From the NCBI RefSeq assembly GCF_023349125.1, contig NZ_JAKIKT010000004.1, positions 62,001-126,000 on the forward strand: a DNA stretch of 64,000 bases, in the 5' to 3' direction. Source of the stretch: Shewanella corallii. Lineage in GTDB: Bacteria > Pseudomonadota > Gammaproteobacteria > Enterobacterales > Shewanellaceae. Each line of letters opens with the position of its first letter. The first letter of the stretch is position 1. Position numbers and translations under genes: made by a program. Below the pieces are notes generated by a model. It was not told where the DNA came from. It worked only from the letters and a program-made list of their open reading frames with translations, and ran no database searches. Below are positions 1-8,232 of the stretch, piece after piece.

Positions 1-136
1 GTGCAAACGCCGCCACTCTCGCAGCCACAACCGACCATCCCAGTACTTGCCAAAGTAGCAGGCAAATCAGCATATCCAGACAAAAAACAAGGCCACCAAC
101 CAGCACAAAACGGACAAATTCAGCAGGCAACTTCAC
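1..136 (-). CDS. GtrA-family membrane protein, N-terminal part (cut by window edge)
   Basis: Partial gene; the first 45 codons are visible and the rest lies beyond position 1. It starts with GTG at 136, inside the stop codon of the upstream glycosyltransferase (GTGA overlap), with a GGAAGGAA ribosome site just before it. The translation begins VKLPAEFVRFVLVGGLVFCL and continues as one hydrophobic span, which is the typical start of GtrA proteins (about 120-150 residues, four membrane helices, 'R(F)xxVGxxxxxxD'). GtrA proteins are thought to flip or assist polyprenyl-linked sugars in O-antigen and cell-wall glycosylation. Its place as third gene after GtrB-like and ArnT-like enzymes fits this. 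Short, so the family call is likely but not certain. Confidence 0.7.
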   Translation of the reverse strand, partial: MKLPAEFVRFVLVGGLVFCLDMLICLLLWQVLGWSVVAARVAAFA

Positions 137-1581
137 GTTCCTTCCCTCTGACACAACATAAGTACACGCTTGCGATTCTCCGCTTCGAAATCGCAGCTCT
201 GGAACAACTCAGTCGTCGCAAGCACCTGCTTGTCTGCGACAAGGTACCAGTCATCTGTATTGTCCGTTCCTGGTTTGGCAAACAGTGCTCTGAGCTGGTC
301 GTCAGAGGTCAGTAACTGGGCCTGACCTGAGGTGTAAAAACGTGACGAGAACGGTTCTGACTGCCAATAGAAAGTCGGCAAAGGCTGCTCTCGTTGAGCC
401 AGCAGCCATTTTTCACTTTTATCTTTGGCTGTCTGCAGTTTGACCACAGCAACCGCGCCGACCAGGAGTAAACATACTCCCAGAGCCAGGCGCTTAGCCC
501 ACAGTTCAAACTCCTCTGCCATGCCTCTGGCAATGAGCAGCGCCATGGCGGGAATACCCGGGAGTACATAAGCAGGCAGGATGTTGCCCGCCAGGGTAAA
601 CAGCAGCAATGGCGATAACATCCAGCAGATAAGAACTTTTGACTGCCAGCTAAACCGCCTTCCTTCAACCTGCCACAGACGCCACAAGGCCATAGGTAGT
701 ACCAAGCTCCCGGGCATAGCGGCAATCACGAAAAACAGCCAGATAGTACCGCGAACCTCTTCATGGGCTGAGCCATACAAGTCACCCTGCCAGCCCCCAT
801 CAACAAACCTGAGGAAGTGTTCACCAACAATAAAGTAATTGATAAACCCCGGTGTCGCCTGCTCTGCCATCCAATACCAGGGCAGAGCAATAGCCAGCAT
901 CAGCAGCAAACCGGAAAACCAGGGAACATTACGCCAAAGTCTTTGCCACCCGGAAATCGGGCCATACTGCCAAACTAGAAACAGCACCACGCTAATTCCC
1001 ATCAGTACCAGTATCAATGGGCCCTTGGACAGCAAACCTATGGCTAATCCAACAAACCCCAGATACCCAAAAAGCTTGCCTTTGGCTTGAGATGATTCCT
1101 GAGAAGTTTCGTTCGCCTGCCAGGCCGAGATAAACCCCAGCATGGCCAGTGTCAGACCAAAGGTCAGAGCCATATCCGTCATGATGGCGCCCGCTGAGAC
1201 AATAAAAACCACGGTCGACGCCAATACCAGTAGGCTTAGCTCCCGACGAATACTCAGTTGACCAGCCAGCCAGTAAATGCAGCCCAACACTCCCACACCG
1301 GCCAGAAAATGCGGTAAACGCAGTGCAAACTCGCCAACACCCAGCACCGCGCTGGCCGCAGCGCTCATCCACACAAACATTGGAGGCTTGCCCCAGAAAG
1401 GCACTCCAATATCAAACTGCGGCGTCAGCCAGTTGCCGGTATCCAACATCAGCCGCGCCATTTCGCCATACCTGGCCTCCGTAGTGTCCATCAGAGGATA
1501 GGCGCCAAGAGACACCAAACGAATTACAAGCAGTAAAGCAATGCACCACCAGATGCGGGAGACAGCAGATTTCAACATCAC
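133..1581 (-). CDS. ArnT-like polyprenyl-phosphate sugar glycosyltransferase (GT39/GT83 type)
   Basis: Inner-membrane protein of 482 residues with about ten or more hydrophobic spans. The first periplasmic loop carries the acidic pair of the family ('DTTEARYGEMARLML', near residue 33-45) and 'FWGKPP' (near 62-67), as in ArnT and related PMT-fold transferases. These move a sugar from undecaprenyl phosphate onto lipid A, O-antigen or protein on the periplasmic side. It overlaps the GtrB-like gene by ATGA and the GtrA gene by GTGA, so the three are translated together. In this arrangement GtrB makes the lipid-linked sugar, GtrA helps it cross the membrane and this enzyme transfers it. The sugar cannot be told from sequence. 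Shorter than E. coli ArnT (550), closer to the wider 'glycosyltransferase family 39' group. Confidence 0.85.
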   Translation of the reverse strand: MMLKSAVSRIWWCIALLLVIRLVSLGAYPLMDTTEARYGEMARLMLDTGNWLTPQFDIGVPFWGKPPMFVWMSAAASAVLGVGEFALRLPHFLAGVGVLGCIYWLAGQLSIRRELSLLVLASTVVFIVSAGAIMTDMALTFGLTLAMLGFISAWQANETSQESSQAKGKLFGYLGFVGLAIGLLSKGPLILVLMGISVVLFLVWQYGPISGWQRLWRNVPWFSGLLLMLAIALPWYWMAEQATPGFINYFIVGEHFLRFVDGGWQGDLYGSAHEEVRGTIWLFFVIAAMPGSLVLPMALWRLWQVEGRRFSWQSKVLICWMLSPLLLFTLAGNILPAYVLPGIPAMALLIARGMAEEFELWAKRLALGVCLLLVGAVAVVKLQTAKDKSEKWLLAQREQPLPTFYWQSEPFSSRFYTSGQAQLLTSDDQLRALFAKPGTDNTDDWYLVADKQVLATTELFQSCDFEAENRKRVLMLCQREGT

Positions 1582-2636
1582 TTTACTATCTCCAGTCTGG
1601 CTATTGAGTTGGCCTGCGGCAGAGATTCGGCTTCTGCTTCACCAGGGTGGCTCTCCCTTGAGTGATGCATACCGGTATCACTCACTTCACCGATGAGATA
1701 CAGGGGTCTTTGCTTAACTTCGACAAACACTCTCCCCAGATACTCACCAATCAATCCCAGGGACAGCAGCTGAATGCCCGCCAGCGCCAGCTGAACCACC
1801 ATCAGCGAGGGATAACCGGCAACAACCTCCCCCATAACCAGGGTCTTAAGCACCACCCATCCGCCGTATCCAAATGCCGCCAGCGCCGTCAGCAAACCAC
1901 ACCAGGTCGCAAAGCGCAGAGGCTTGAAACTGAATGAGGTGATGCCATCCATTGCCAGCCCGAACAGCTTGCGCCACGGCCATTTACTGTCGCCCGTGTG
2001 TCTTGGGTCCCGTTCAAATTCGATACAGGTCTGCTTAAAGCCCGGCCAGCTGAACAGCCCCTTCATAAATCGATTTCGCTCCGGCAAACTGTTGATGCTG
2101 TCCACCACCTGTCTGCTGAGCAACCTGAAGTCCCCGACATTTTCCGGGATCTCAGCATCGGCTACCCAGTTGATCACCCGGTAAAAGCAGTGTGCTGAAA
2201 AACGTTTAAACCAGGTTTCACCCAGGCGTTTACTGCGGCGCATATTGACCACGTCATAACCTTCTCGCCAGGCATCCAGCATATCCGGGATCAGCTCAGG
2301 AGGATCCTGTAGATCCGCATCCAGAATAATGACCGCCAAACCCCGGCAATATTTAAGCCCCGCACTCATGGCGGCCTCTTTACCAAAATTGCGGCTCAAC
2401 CGGACGCATCTCAATTCGAGCTGGCTGGCGGTAGCGGCCCGCAGTTCATCCCAGGTGTTGTCCTGACTGCCATCATCCACTACCACGATTTCGCACCGCT
2501 CCCGCAGCCCCAGCAGTACCGGCAATAAACGTTCGAACAGGGGCTGCACCATGGCAGCTTCGTTATACATAGGCACCAGCACTGACAGGCAAACACCCTG
2601 CTTTGCGATGCCAAATTGAGATGAGGATTTGGTCAT
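1578..2636 (-). CDS. GtrB/ArnC-type polyprenyl-phosphate glycosyltransferase (GT2)
   Basis: 352 residues. An N-terminal GT-A domain shows 'VLVPMYNEA' (about 20-28), 'VVVDDGSQDNT' (about 51-61) and the metal-binding 'LDADLQDPPEL' (about 105-115), as in dolichol-phosphate mannose synthase, GtrB and ArnC. Two membrane helices follow near residues 235-310 ('FATWCGLLTALAAFGYGGW', 'QLALAGIQLLSLGLIGEYL'), as in GtrB. It transfers a nucleotide-activated sugar to undecaprenyl phosphate on the cytoplasmic face. First gene of the minus-strand operon with ATGA overlap to the ArnT-like gene. Divergent from the two-component system at 2758, whose regulator may control it. The last 30 residues are polar and family-atypical. 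Confidence 0.9.
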   Translation of the reverse strand: MTKSSSQFGIAKQGVCLSVLVPMYNEAAMVQPLFERLLPVLLGLRERCEIVVVDDGSQDNTWDELRAATASQLELRCVRLSRNFGKEAAMSAGLKYCRGLAVIILDADLQDPPELIPDMLDAWREGYDVVNMRRSKRLGETWFKRFSAHCFYRVINWVADAEIPENVGDFRLLSRQVVDSINSLPERNRFMKGLFSWPGFKQTCIEFERDPRHTGDSKWPWRKLFGLAMDGITSFSFKPLRFATWCGLLTALAAFGYGGWVVLKTLVMGEVVAGYPSLMVVQLALAGIQLLSLGLIGEYLGRVFVEVKQRPLYLIGEVSDTGMHHSRESHPGEAEAESLPQANSIARLEIVK

Positions 2637-2690
2637 GGTTTAGTTTCCTTGCCATTGTTTTTTCACCTACCATAACCAGCGGGTGTCGAT

Positions 2691-2720
2691 GAAATGTCAG
2701 CGACATTTCTTTCACATTTC
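2691..2720. promoter_or_regulatory. Candidate OmpR-family operator: ACATTTC direct repeat plus inverted copy
   Basis: Between the divergent glycosyltransferase and two-component operons. ACATTTC occurs at 2703-2709 and 2714-2720, an 11-bp period as used by OmpR-family regulators. An inverted copy makes a perfect palindrome GAAATGTC-AGC-GACATTTC at 2691-2709. A possible -10 box TAAAAT lies at 2727-2732, so the sites would overlap the -35 region of the regulator gene. Operator function is inferred from layout. Confidence 0.5.
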
Positions 2721-2757
2721 CGGCGCTAAAATCCGGCTTCATTCAGTGGAGTAATCA

Positions 2758-3453
2758 ATGCAGCAATCCCGAATCCTGGTCGTTGAAGATAATCATGATG
2801 TGGCAGGTATACTCGGCGACTTTCTTGAAGCTAAAGGAGCGGAAGTGGACTTCGCCGCCAATGGTTTGTTGGGGCTGAAACTGGCAAGCAGTGGAGAATT
2901 TGACCTGATAATTCTGGACCTTATGTTGCCAAAGCTGGATGGCCTCAGCGTGTGCCGCCAACTGAGGGAGTCAGGAATCGCGACCCCGGTGCTGATGCTG
3001 ACCGCACTGGACGGCAAACAGGAGTTGCTGGAGGGCTTTAAATCCGGCACGGATGATTATCTGAGCAAGCCCTTCGACTTTGATGAACTGGAAGCCAGGT
3101 TAAACGCCATGTTACGACGTGCCCGTGGCACAACGGCAGCGCAAACCATTCAAATTGGCGAGCTGGAATTGGATCCCCGCCGTCATCAGGTCAGAAGAAA
3201 TGGGCAACGACTGGTGTTAACCCCTACCTGTTATCAGATACTGGAGCTGCTGATGCGTCAACACCCGGCGATGGTTCGGCGCGAACATCTGATAGATTCC
3301 CTGTGGGGTGAGGCTGCGCCTGATAAGGATATTTTGAGAAGCCATATGTATCAGCTGAGAAATCAATTGGATAAACCCTTCGCCTATCCCATGTTGGTGA
3401 CAGTGCCCAAACAGGGCTTCAGACTCCAGACACAAGAGGATAGCTCCCAGTGA
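2758..3453 (+). CDS. OmpR/PhoB-family response regulator
   Basis: 231 residues: receiver domain (1-120) with acidic pair E10-D11, phospho-acceptor D54 in 'ILDLMLPKLDG', and the conserved lysine in 'LSKPFDF' near 104; then a winged-helix domain (about 128-225) ending 'VTVPKQGFRL'. Family proteins bind tandem half-sites as dimers. Good ribosome site (GGAG, seven bases before ATG). The next gene is its kinase, joined by GTGA overlap. The divergent lipid-linked sugar operon and the repeats at 2691-2720 suggest control of envelope glycosylation as well as itself; that is inference. In PhoPQ/PmrAB-like systems such control of ArnT-type enzymes is well known. Confidence 0.93.
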   Translation: MQQSRILVVEDNHDVAGILGDFLEAKGAEVDFAANGLLGLKLASSGEFDLIILDLMLPKLDGLSVCRQLRESGIATPVLMLTALDGKQELLEGFKSGTDDYLSKPFDFDELEARLNAMLRRARGTTAAQTIQIGELELDPRRHQVRRNGQRLVLTPTCYQILELLMRQHPAMVRREHLIDSLWGEAAPDKDILRSHMYQLRNQLDKPFAYPMLVTVPKQGFRLQTQEDSSQ

Positions 3454-4700
3454 AGCGGCTTAACTCCAGCGCACAAACTCTGACGCTAAAGCTGATTATC
3501 TATTTCACCAGCGTGGCAATGTTAGTTGGTTTTTTGACCGGCTGGCTGATCGTTGCCCTTAACTTTTGGCTGGAAGACGAGATCAACCTGCGCAACCTCA
3601 AGGCGATGGAGCCCTATGTCATAGAGCAATATCGCCAGGGAGCGAAGTTTCCGCTGAGCTTTGGCCCTGATTCCATCGCCTATGTGGACAGTATGCAGGT
3701 TCCGCCTGAGTACAGTCTGATCATTGGCTATCCTCTTGGCTTTGTCGGTGAGCTTATTGATATCGACGACCCGGAAATCTTCTTTACGCGCAGTGAGTTT
3801 GAGTACAAGGGTCATATCCATCAACTCTACCTGACCAAAAAAGCAGACCCGGTCGAGCTGACCCGGCAGGAGTGGCATAAGCTGCTCGCTTTTTTACTGG
3901 CCGTTATTGCGCTGACTATCGCACTGCAGATATTCGGTATTTTCCGCCTGTCCAAACGCCTTATCCAACCTGTATTCCAACTCAGTAATCAGCTGAAAAT
4001 GGGCAAAGAGCAGGAGTTTAAAGTCCCACCGGGCGCGGTGATGGAGTTTCAATTGCTGGCGGACAGCATCAATCATTACCGCGAAGCCAACCAAAAACTG
4101 CTCAAGCAGGAGCAGGCTTTTGCCCGCTATGCCAGTCATGAACTGCGCACCCCACTCACTGTCATTCAGGGCGCGGTTAAGCTGCTTGAATGCAATCAGG
4201 ATGAAGTATTTCAACAAAAGCAGCGACACAGAATTAAGCGCAGTGCGGACGATATGCAAAATATGATTGATGCACTGTTGAGCCTGGTAAAACACGAGAA
4301 ACTGCAAAAAACCAATGTCCGTGAGTTGGTCGCGGATGAAGTGCAACAGATTATGGAGCCATTGCAGGCCAGAGCGGAAACCCGCCAATTAACCATGAAG
4401 CTGGATTTTCCTGAGCCGATAAAGGTGACTCCCGAACCGGCAGTATTAAGGATTCTGCTGAATAACCTGCTCAACAATGCCATCAATGCCTCTGAGCAGG
4501 GGGAGATCCAGATCCGGATCTCCAAAGGCGAGATAAGAGTGCAGGACCCCGGCTCCAACCCCGACAAACATGAAGATAACCAATCCGGACACGGTCTCGG
4601 ACTACTGATTGTGGACAGTCTTTGTCACAGATATGGCTGGCAATTTGAGCTGATATCCCAGTCCGGGGCGGGTTCAGAAGCTGTGTTGAGCTTCAAATAG
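3450..4700 (+). CDS. Membrane sensor histidine kinase
   Basis: 416 residues, GTG start inside the stop of the response regulator. Membrane helix 1 near 14-40, a periplasmic sensor of about 100 residues, helix 2 near 146-168, a linker, then the H-box 'FARYASHELRTPL' with phospho-acceptor about H230. The ATP-binding domain follows with N-box 'LRILLNNLLNNAINAS' and G-box 'GHGLGLLIVDSLC' near 380. The D-box is short and the segment between N and G boxes is small, so the catalytic domain is compact. The periplasmic part resembles no sensor I can name; it is not obviously the acidic PhoQ patch. Partner of the regulator at 2758. Confidence 0.92.
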   Translation: MKRLNSSAQTLTLKLIIYFTSVAMLVGFLTGWLIVALNFWLEDEINLRNLKAMEPYVIEQYRQGAKFPLSFGPDSIAYVDSMQVPPEYSLIIGYPLGFVGELIDIDDPEIFFTRSEFEYKGHIHQLYLTKKADPVELTRQEWHKLLAFLLAVIALTIALQIFGIFRLSKRLIQPVFQLSNQLKMGKEQEFKVPPGAVMEFQLLADSINHYREANQKLLKQEQAFARYASHELRTPLTVIQGAVKLLECNQDEVFQQKQRHRIKRSADDMQNMIDALLSLVKHEKLQKTNVRELVADEVQQIMEPLQARAETRQLTMKLDFPEPIKVTPEPAVLRILLNNLLNNAINASEQGEIQIRISKGEIRVQDPGSNPDKHEDNQSGHGLGLLIVDSLCHRYGWQFELISQSGAGSEAVLSFK

Positions 4701-4712
4701 TTTGAATAGAGC

Positions 4713-4745
4713 AGAAAAAAGCGCCCTGACTGGGCGCTTTTTATT
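4713..4745. terminator. Bidirectional intrinsic terminator
   Basis: AAAAAA-GCGCCC-TGACT-GGGCGC-TTTTT lies between the convergent kinase and OmpA-like genes, with A-run and T-run on either side, so it can stop transcription in both directions. Confidence 0.9.
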
Positions 4746-4759
4746 TAAATTCCTGAGGG

Positions 4760-5431
4760 TTAGCCCTGAATTGGCGTCAGAATAATCTCAACCCGACGGT
4801 TCTGGGCACGGCCCTCTTTTGTGCCGTTTGAAGCAATAGGGTTGGCTTCACCCATACCTGATGCACTCAAACGGTTTACCTGAACACCATTCTGAGCCAG
4901 GTAGTTGCTTACTTCGGCCGCACGCACCTGAGACAGGCGCAGATTATAGGATTCAGAACCTGTGCTATCGGTATAACCCAGAATGTTCAAGCGTGTCTTT
5001 GGATACTCTTTGGCCACCAGACCAACTGAGTTGAGTACCTGCTTTGCTGGCGTGCTCAGGTGGCTCTGATCCACACCAAAAGTCACTTCATTGGGCATAT
5101 TCAAAATGATGTTGTTACCATCACGGGTCACACTCACACCGGTTGCCTGCAACTGCTCACGCAACTTGGCTTCCTGCACATCCATGTAATAGCCGATACC
5201 GCCCCCCAGAGCAGCACCTGACGCAGCACCGATCAAAGCGCCCTTACCTCTGTCACTTTTACTTGATGAGGCTACACCAATTGCGGCCCCGGCAATGGCA
5301 CCAATTAATGCCCCATTAGTCGACTTGGCTGTTTGCTGCTCATTGGTATAGGGATTGGTTGTCTGACAGCCAGTCACCAAACTGACAGTTACAGGCAATA
5401 CCAGCATTAATGCGGCTTGTTTCAACTTCAT
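4760..5431 (-). CDS. OmpA-family outer-membrane lipoprotein with glycine-zipper region (YiaD-like)
   Basis: 223 residues. Lipoprotein signal with lipobox LVTGC (lipidated C22). Residues about 40-85 are two Gly/Ala-rich 'GALIGA(I/A)(A/S)GAA' zipper repeats, a membrane-insertion type segment seen in YiaD and Slp-like proteins. Residues about 115-220 form an OmpA/MotB peptidoglycan-binding domain with 'LGYTDSTGSESYNLRLSQVRA' class motif and 'NRRVEI'. It anchors the outer membrane to peptidoglycan. Single gene; convergent with the histidine kinase. Its start has MKLKQ with a typical positive n-region. Confidence 0.92.
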   Translation of the reverse strand: MKLKQAALMLVLPVTVSLVTGCQTTNPYTNEQQTAKSTNGALIGAIAGAAIGVASSSKSDRGKGALIGAASGAALGGGIGYYMDVQEAKLREQLQATGVSVTRDGNNIILNMPNEVTFGVDQSHLSTPAKQVLNSVGLVAKEYPKTRLNILGYTDSTGSESYNLRLSQVRAAEVSNYLAQNGVQVNRLSASGMGEANPIASNGTKEGRAQNRRVEIILTPIQG

Positions 5432-5659
5432 AAACCTAACCTCTCAAATAAAAAAGTGACATCCGGCAACACCGGAGGCCGACGACAATAGCGGATATCC
5501 CAACACAGTGGCAAGCGTTCGTCTGTCATTGACTACACTTAAACAGATTACTCCAACTTCCGGGAGCGTTATGCATCCCAAAGCGAGCAGTCAATATTCT
5601 GATTTGATGAGGATTTTGATCCAATCAAGCTGACAATAAGCTGAACACGGTTTCCAAGG

Positions 5660-7087
5660 ATGCATAAATTACTCGAACAACAACTGGCGCAGGTATTTCC
5701 CAATGGCTTACCTCGTGAAATCAATCCCCTGCAACCTTATGTAGAGCAAAGCTACCAACAGTTGGACAGGCTGCAACAGCAGCTTGCTGAGTGTCAGGCC
5801 ATGCTGCACAGCAAAGAGATGTCACTGAATGTGCTGACCGACGTGGTGGCAGACACCTGTATCTGGCTCGATGGATTAAACCAGATACGCGATATCCGGG
5901 TGGGGAAATCCCTGTCGCGGGTCTTTTCGGACCGCCTTATTGGGGAGGAGATCAGTGCCATGAAGTTGGGGCAGAGCCTGCATCTGTTTACCTCTACTTT
6001 GGATCAGGTCAGAGCACAAAACTACAGTAGCCGCCGCGAACTGCTGCTAAAAACCCGTACCAAAGAGCTGTATCTGGAAGCCAGGTTCTACCCCCTGGAC
6101 GAGAGCGAGGTCATGGTGGCGATCAAAGATATCACCATGGATAAGCTGGTCTCTCAAATGAACAACACTGCACTGGCGGAGTCCAAGAAAGCCAATAAGC
6201 AGCTTCAGGAACTGATGAACTCAGCCCCAGTCGGCATTTTGATTACCGACGAAGCCCACCAGCTGGTGATGATAAATGACTATGCCATCGAACGGCTTGG
6301 ACAAAGCCTGACAGAGTTAATCGGGCAGGAGCCAATACGATTCGTTGAAGAAAGCCACAGGGGTGAATACCTGGATCATATTGATGAACAACTGAGCCAA
6401 AGTACGCCCCAACCCGGCAGAATGGATGTACATCTGTGTCCTGATGCCAGTGATGTCTTCGCCGCAGAGATGGCATTCAATACCATTACCCTGGACGGAC
6501 AAACCATGGTCACCCAGGTCTTCAACGATATCAGTGAACGCAAGGCACTGGAGCAGCAACTCAGGGAGCAGGCCCAGACAGATCCCCTCACGGGCACCAA
6601 TAATCGTCGTGCCTTTTCTGAGAAAACCCAGGAGGCGCTGGAGCACGCCATACAGCACAAACAGCCTTTTGCCGTGTTGGCGATGGACCTGGATTACTTC
6701 AAGCGGGTCAATGACACCTATGGCCATGGGACAGGAGATATGGTGTTATCGCGGTTTGTCGAGTCTGTCTCCGCTCAACTCAGGCCCTGTGACATACTCG
6801 GGCGTTTTGGCGGCGAAGAATTTATGCTGGCTCTGCCGGACGCCACCCTGGAACAAGCCGGTCAGATAGCAGAACGGCTAAGGGCCAATACCGAAGCGAT
6901 TAATGTCACTACAGATCACGGCATATTGACTGTCACGGTCAGCATAGGTGTTGCCGGGCTCAACCCCAGACACCAAAAACTGGAGCAGATACTCAACGAA
7001 GCGGATCATATGTTGTACCAGTCCAAGGATCAGGGCCGCAACTGTGTCACAGTGCAGCGCGGTCTGCCCCGCACCCAGGGCAGCTGA
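5660..7087 (+). CDS. PAS-GGDEF diguanylate cyclase
   Basis: 475 residues, cytoplasmic with no membrane helix. N-terminal coiled coil (about 20-50), a sensor-like segment, a coiled linker near 170-190, a PAS domain (about 188-305, 'NSAPVGILITDEAHQLVMIN'), then GGDEF domain (about 312-465). The active-site loop is GGEEF near 384-388, a catalytically competent variant. The inhibitory I-site RxxD is present as R-P-C-D, exactly five residues before the loop. It should make c-di-GMP from two GTP under product feedback control. ATG start at 5660 follows AAGGATGC. Stands alone between the OmpA lipoprotein and rarD. Confidence 0.93.
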   Translation: MHKLLEQQLAQVFPNGLPREINPLQPYVEQSYQQLDRLQQQLAECQAMLHSKEMSLNVLTDVVADTCIWLDGLNQIRDIRVGKSLSRVFSDRLIGEEISAMKLGQSLHLFTSTLDQVRAQNYSSRRELLLKTRTKELYLEARFYPLDESEVMVAIKDITMDKLVSQMNNTALAESKKANKQLQELMNSAPVGILITDEAHQLVMINDYAIERLGQSLTELIGQEPIRFVEESHRGEYLDHIDEQLSQSTPQPGRMDVHLCPDASDVFAAEMAFNTITLDGQTMVTQVFNDISERKALEQQLREQAQTDPLTGTNNRRAFSEKTQEALEHAIQHKQPFAVLAMDLDYFKRVNDTYGHGTGDMVLSRFVESVSAQLRPCDILGRFGGEEFMLALPDATLEQAGQIAERLRANTEAINVTTDHGILTVTVSIGVAGLNPRHQKLEQILNEADHMLYQSKDQGRNCVTVQRGLPRTQGS

Positions 7088-7106
7088 CGACCTTCCCTGT
7101 CGCCGC

Positions 7107-7143
7107 CGATAGACGTTTGCTCGGGACGATAGACTTTAGCTCG
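7107..7143. repeat. Pair of 17-bp imperfect direct repeats
   Basis: CGATAGACGTTTGCTCG (7107-7123) and CGATAGACTTTAGCTCG (7127-7143) differ at two of 17 positions and are spaced by 20 bp. They lie in the non-coding stretch between the diguanylate cyclase and rarD. Could be a protein-binding site; function unknown. Confidence 0.6.
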
Positions 7144-7310
7144 ACCATGCTAATCTTCCTGAGCCAGACGCTTAGAGGGTGGATTGGTCTGCGTATAAAT
7201 TTCACTCAAATCACGATCCCGATCACAGGGATTGATGACTATTGTGCTTCTTACCGGAACGCAAGAGTGGGATAATTTATCACTCTCCCTATTTTCCTGT
7301 TATTCCGAAT

Positions 7311-8198
7311 ATGAAGACCCAAACTAAGGGCAATCTGCTTGCGGCATTCTCATTTTTGCTGTGGGGGATACTGCCTTTGTATTACCAGTATCTGCCGGGG
7401 GCAGATATCTATGAGCTGCTGGCATACAGACTCCTGTTCTCTGTCCCGGTTATGCTGATTATTCTGGCGCTGCTGGGGCGTAAGCTGAACTGGCAAGCGG
7501 TATTGGCAGACAAACGTTCCATGATCATGGCATTACTGGCCAGCTGTATCATGTGTGTTTCCTGGTGCGCGTTTACCATAGCCCTGACCCATGGTCAGGT
7601 ACTGGCGGCCAGTCTGGGGTTCTTTATCAACCCTCTGTTTGCCATCGCGCTGGGCGTGCTGTTCCTAAAAGACATACTGACACATGGTCAGGCCATTGCT
7701 GTGTTGCTGGGTCTGTCAGGCATTGTTTATCAGGTGGTTTCCTACGGTGAGCTGCCAGTGTTGGCACTGCTAATGGGGAGTTTCTTCGCCCTGTACGGTC
7801 TGGCCAAGAAGTTTATCCGTTTCGATGCGCTGACTTCGGTAACCATTGAAGCCATGTGGCTGGCACCTTTGGCACTGGCCTACTTGATCTACCTGTTTGC
7901 CACGGGTCAAAGCCAGTCGGGTTCAAGCTGGCAGAATATCGCCCTCTATATAGGTGCAGCCCCTGTGACTTTGGCACCTCTGGTGTTTTTCGCCATGGCG
8001 ATTATGCGCACAACCCTGACCAATATCGGCCTGATGCAGTATATCGAGCCCAGCGTGCAGTTCCTGCTCGCAGTGTTGCTGTTCGGCGAAGCCTTTGATG
8101 AGATCAAGCTGGTCAGCTTCTCTCTGATCTGGGCCGGTTTGCTTATCTGTACCCTCGAGGCTCTGCCCTGGTACAAGCGTCGCAAAGCCATGCACTGA
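7311..8198 (+). CDS. rarD: RarD-type EamA/DMT transporter
   Basis: 295 residues from the ATG at 7311, matching the usual RarD length (about 296). Longer in-frame starts upstream (TTG at 7242) would add 23 polar residues not typical of the family. Ten hydrophobic spans in two EamA halves. Characteristic parts are 'GNLLAAFSFLLWGILPLYYQ' near the start, 'YRLLFSVP', and 'NIGLMQYIEPSVQFLLAV' near residue 243-260. E. coli RarD is linked to chloramphenicol sensitivity phenotypes; its substrate is unknown. No strong ribosome site is visible, so the exact start is less sure than the family. Ends just before a terminator shared with mnmD. Confidence 0.9.
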   Translation: MKTQTKGNLLAAFSFLLWGILPLYYQYLPGADIYELLAYRLLFSVPVMLIILALLGRKLNWQAVLADKRSMIMALLASCIMCVSWCAFTIALTHGQVLAASLGFFINPLFAIALGVLFLKDILTHGQAIAVLLGLSGIVYQVVSYGELPVLALLMGSFFALYGLAKKFIRFDALTSVTIEAMWLAPLALAYLIYLFATGQSQSGSSWQNIALYIGAAPVTLAPLVFFAMAIMRTTLTNIGLMQYIEPSVQFLLAVLLFGEAFDEIKLVSFSLIWAGLLICTLEALPWYKRRKAMH

Positions 8199-8204
8199 AA
8201 ACTG

Positions 8205-8231
8205 AAAAAGCCGGATTCAATCCGGCTTTTT
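8205..8231. terminator. Bidirectional intrinsic terminator between rarD and mnmD
   Basis: AAAAGCCGGATT-CA-ATCCGGCTTTTT hairpin between convergent genes, with A-run and T-run on opposite sides. Confidence 0.9.
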
Positions 8232-8232
8232 A

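Noticed and set aside
992..1372. 126-codon minus-strand open frame inside the ArnT-like gene
   Set aside because: Same strand, shifted frame; a shadow of the real gene with no homology-like features.
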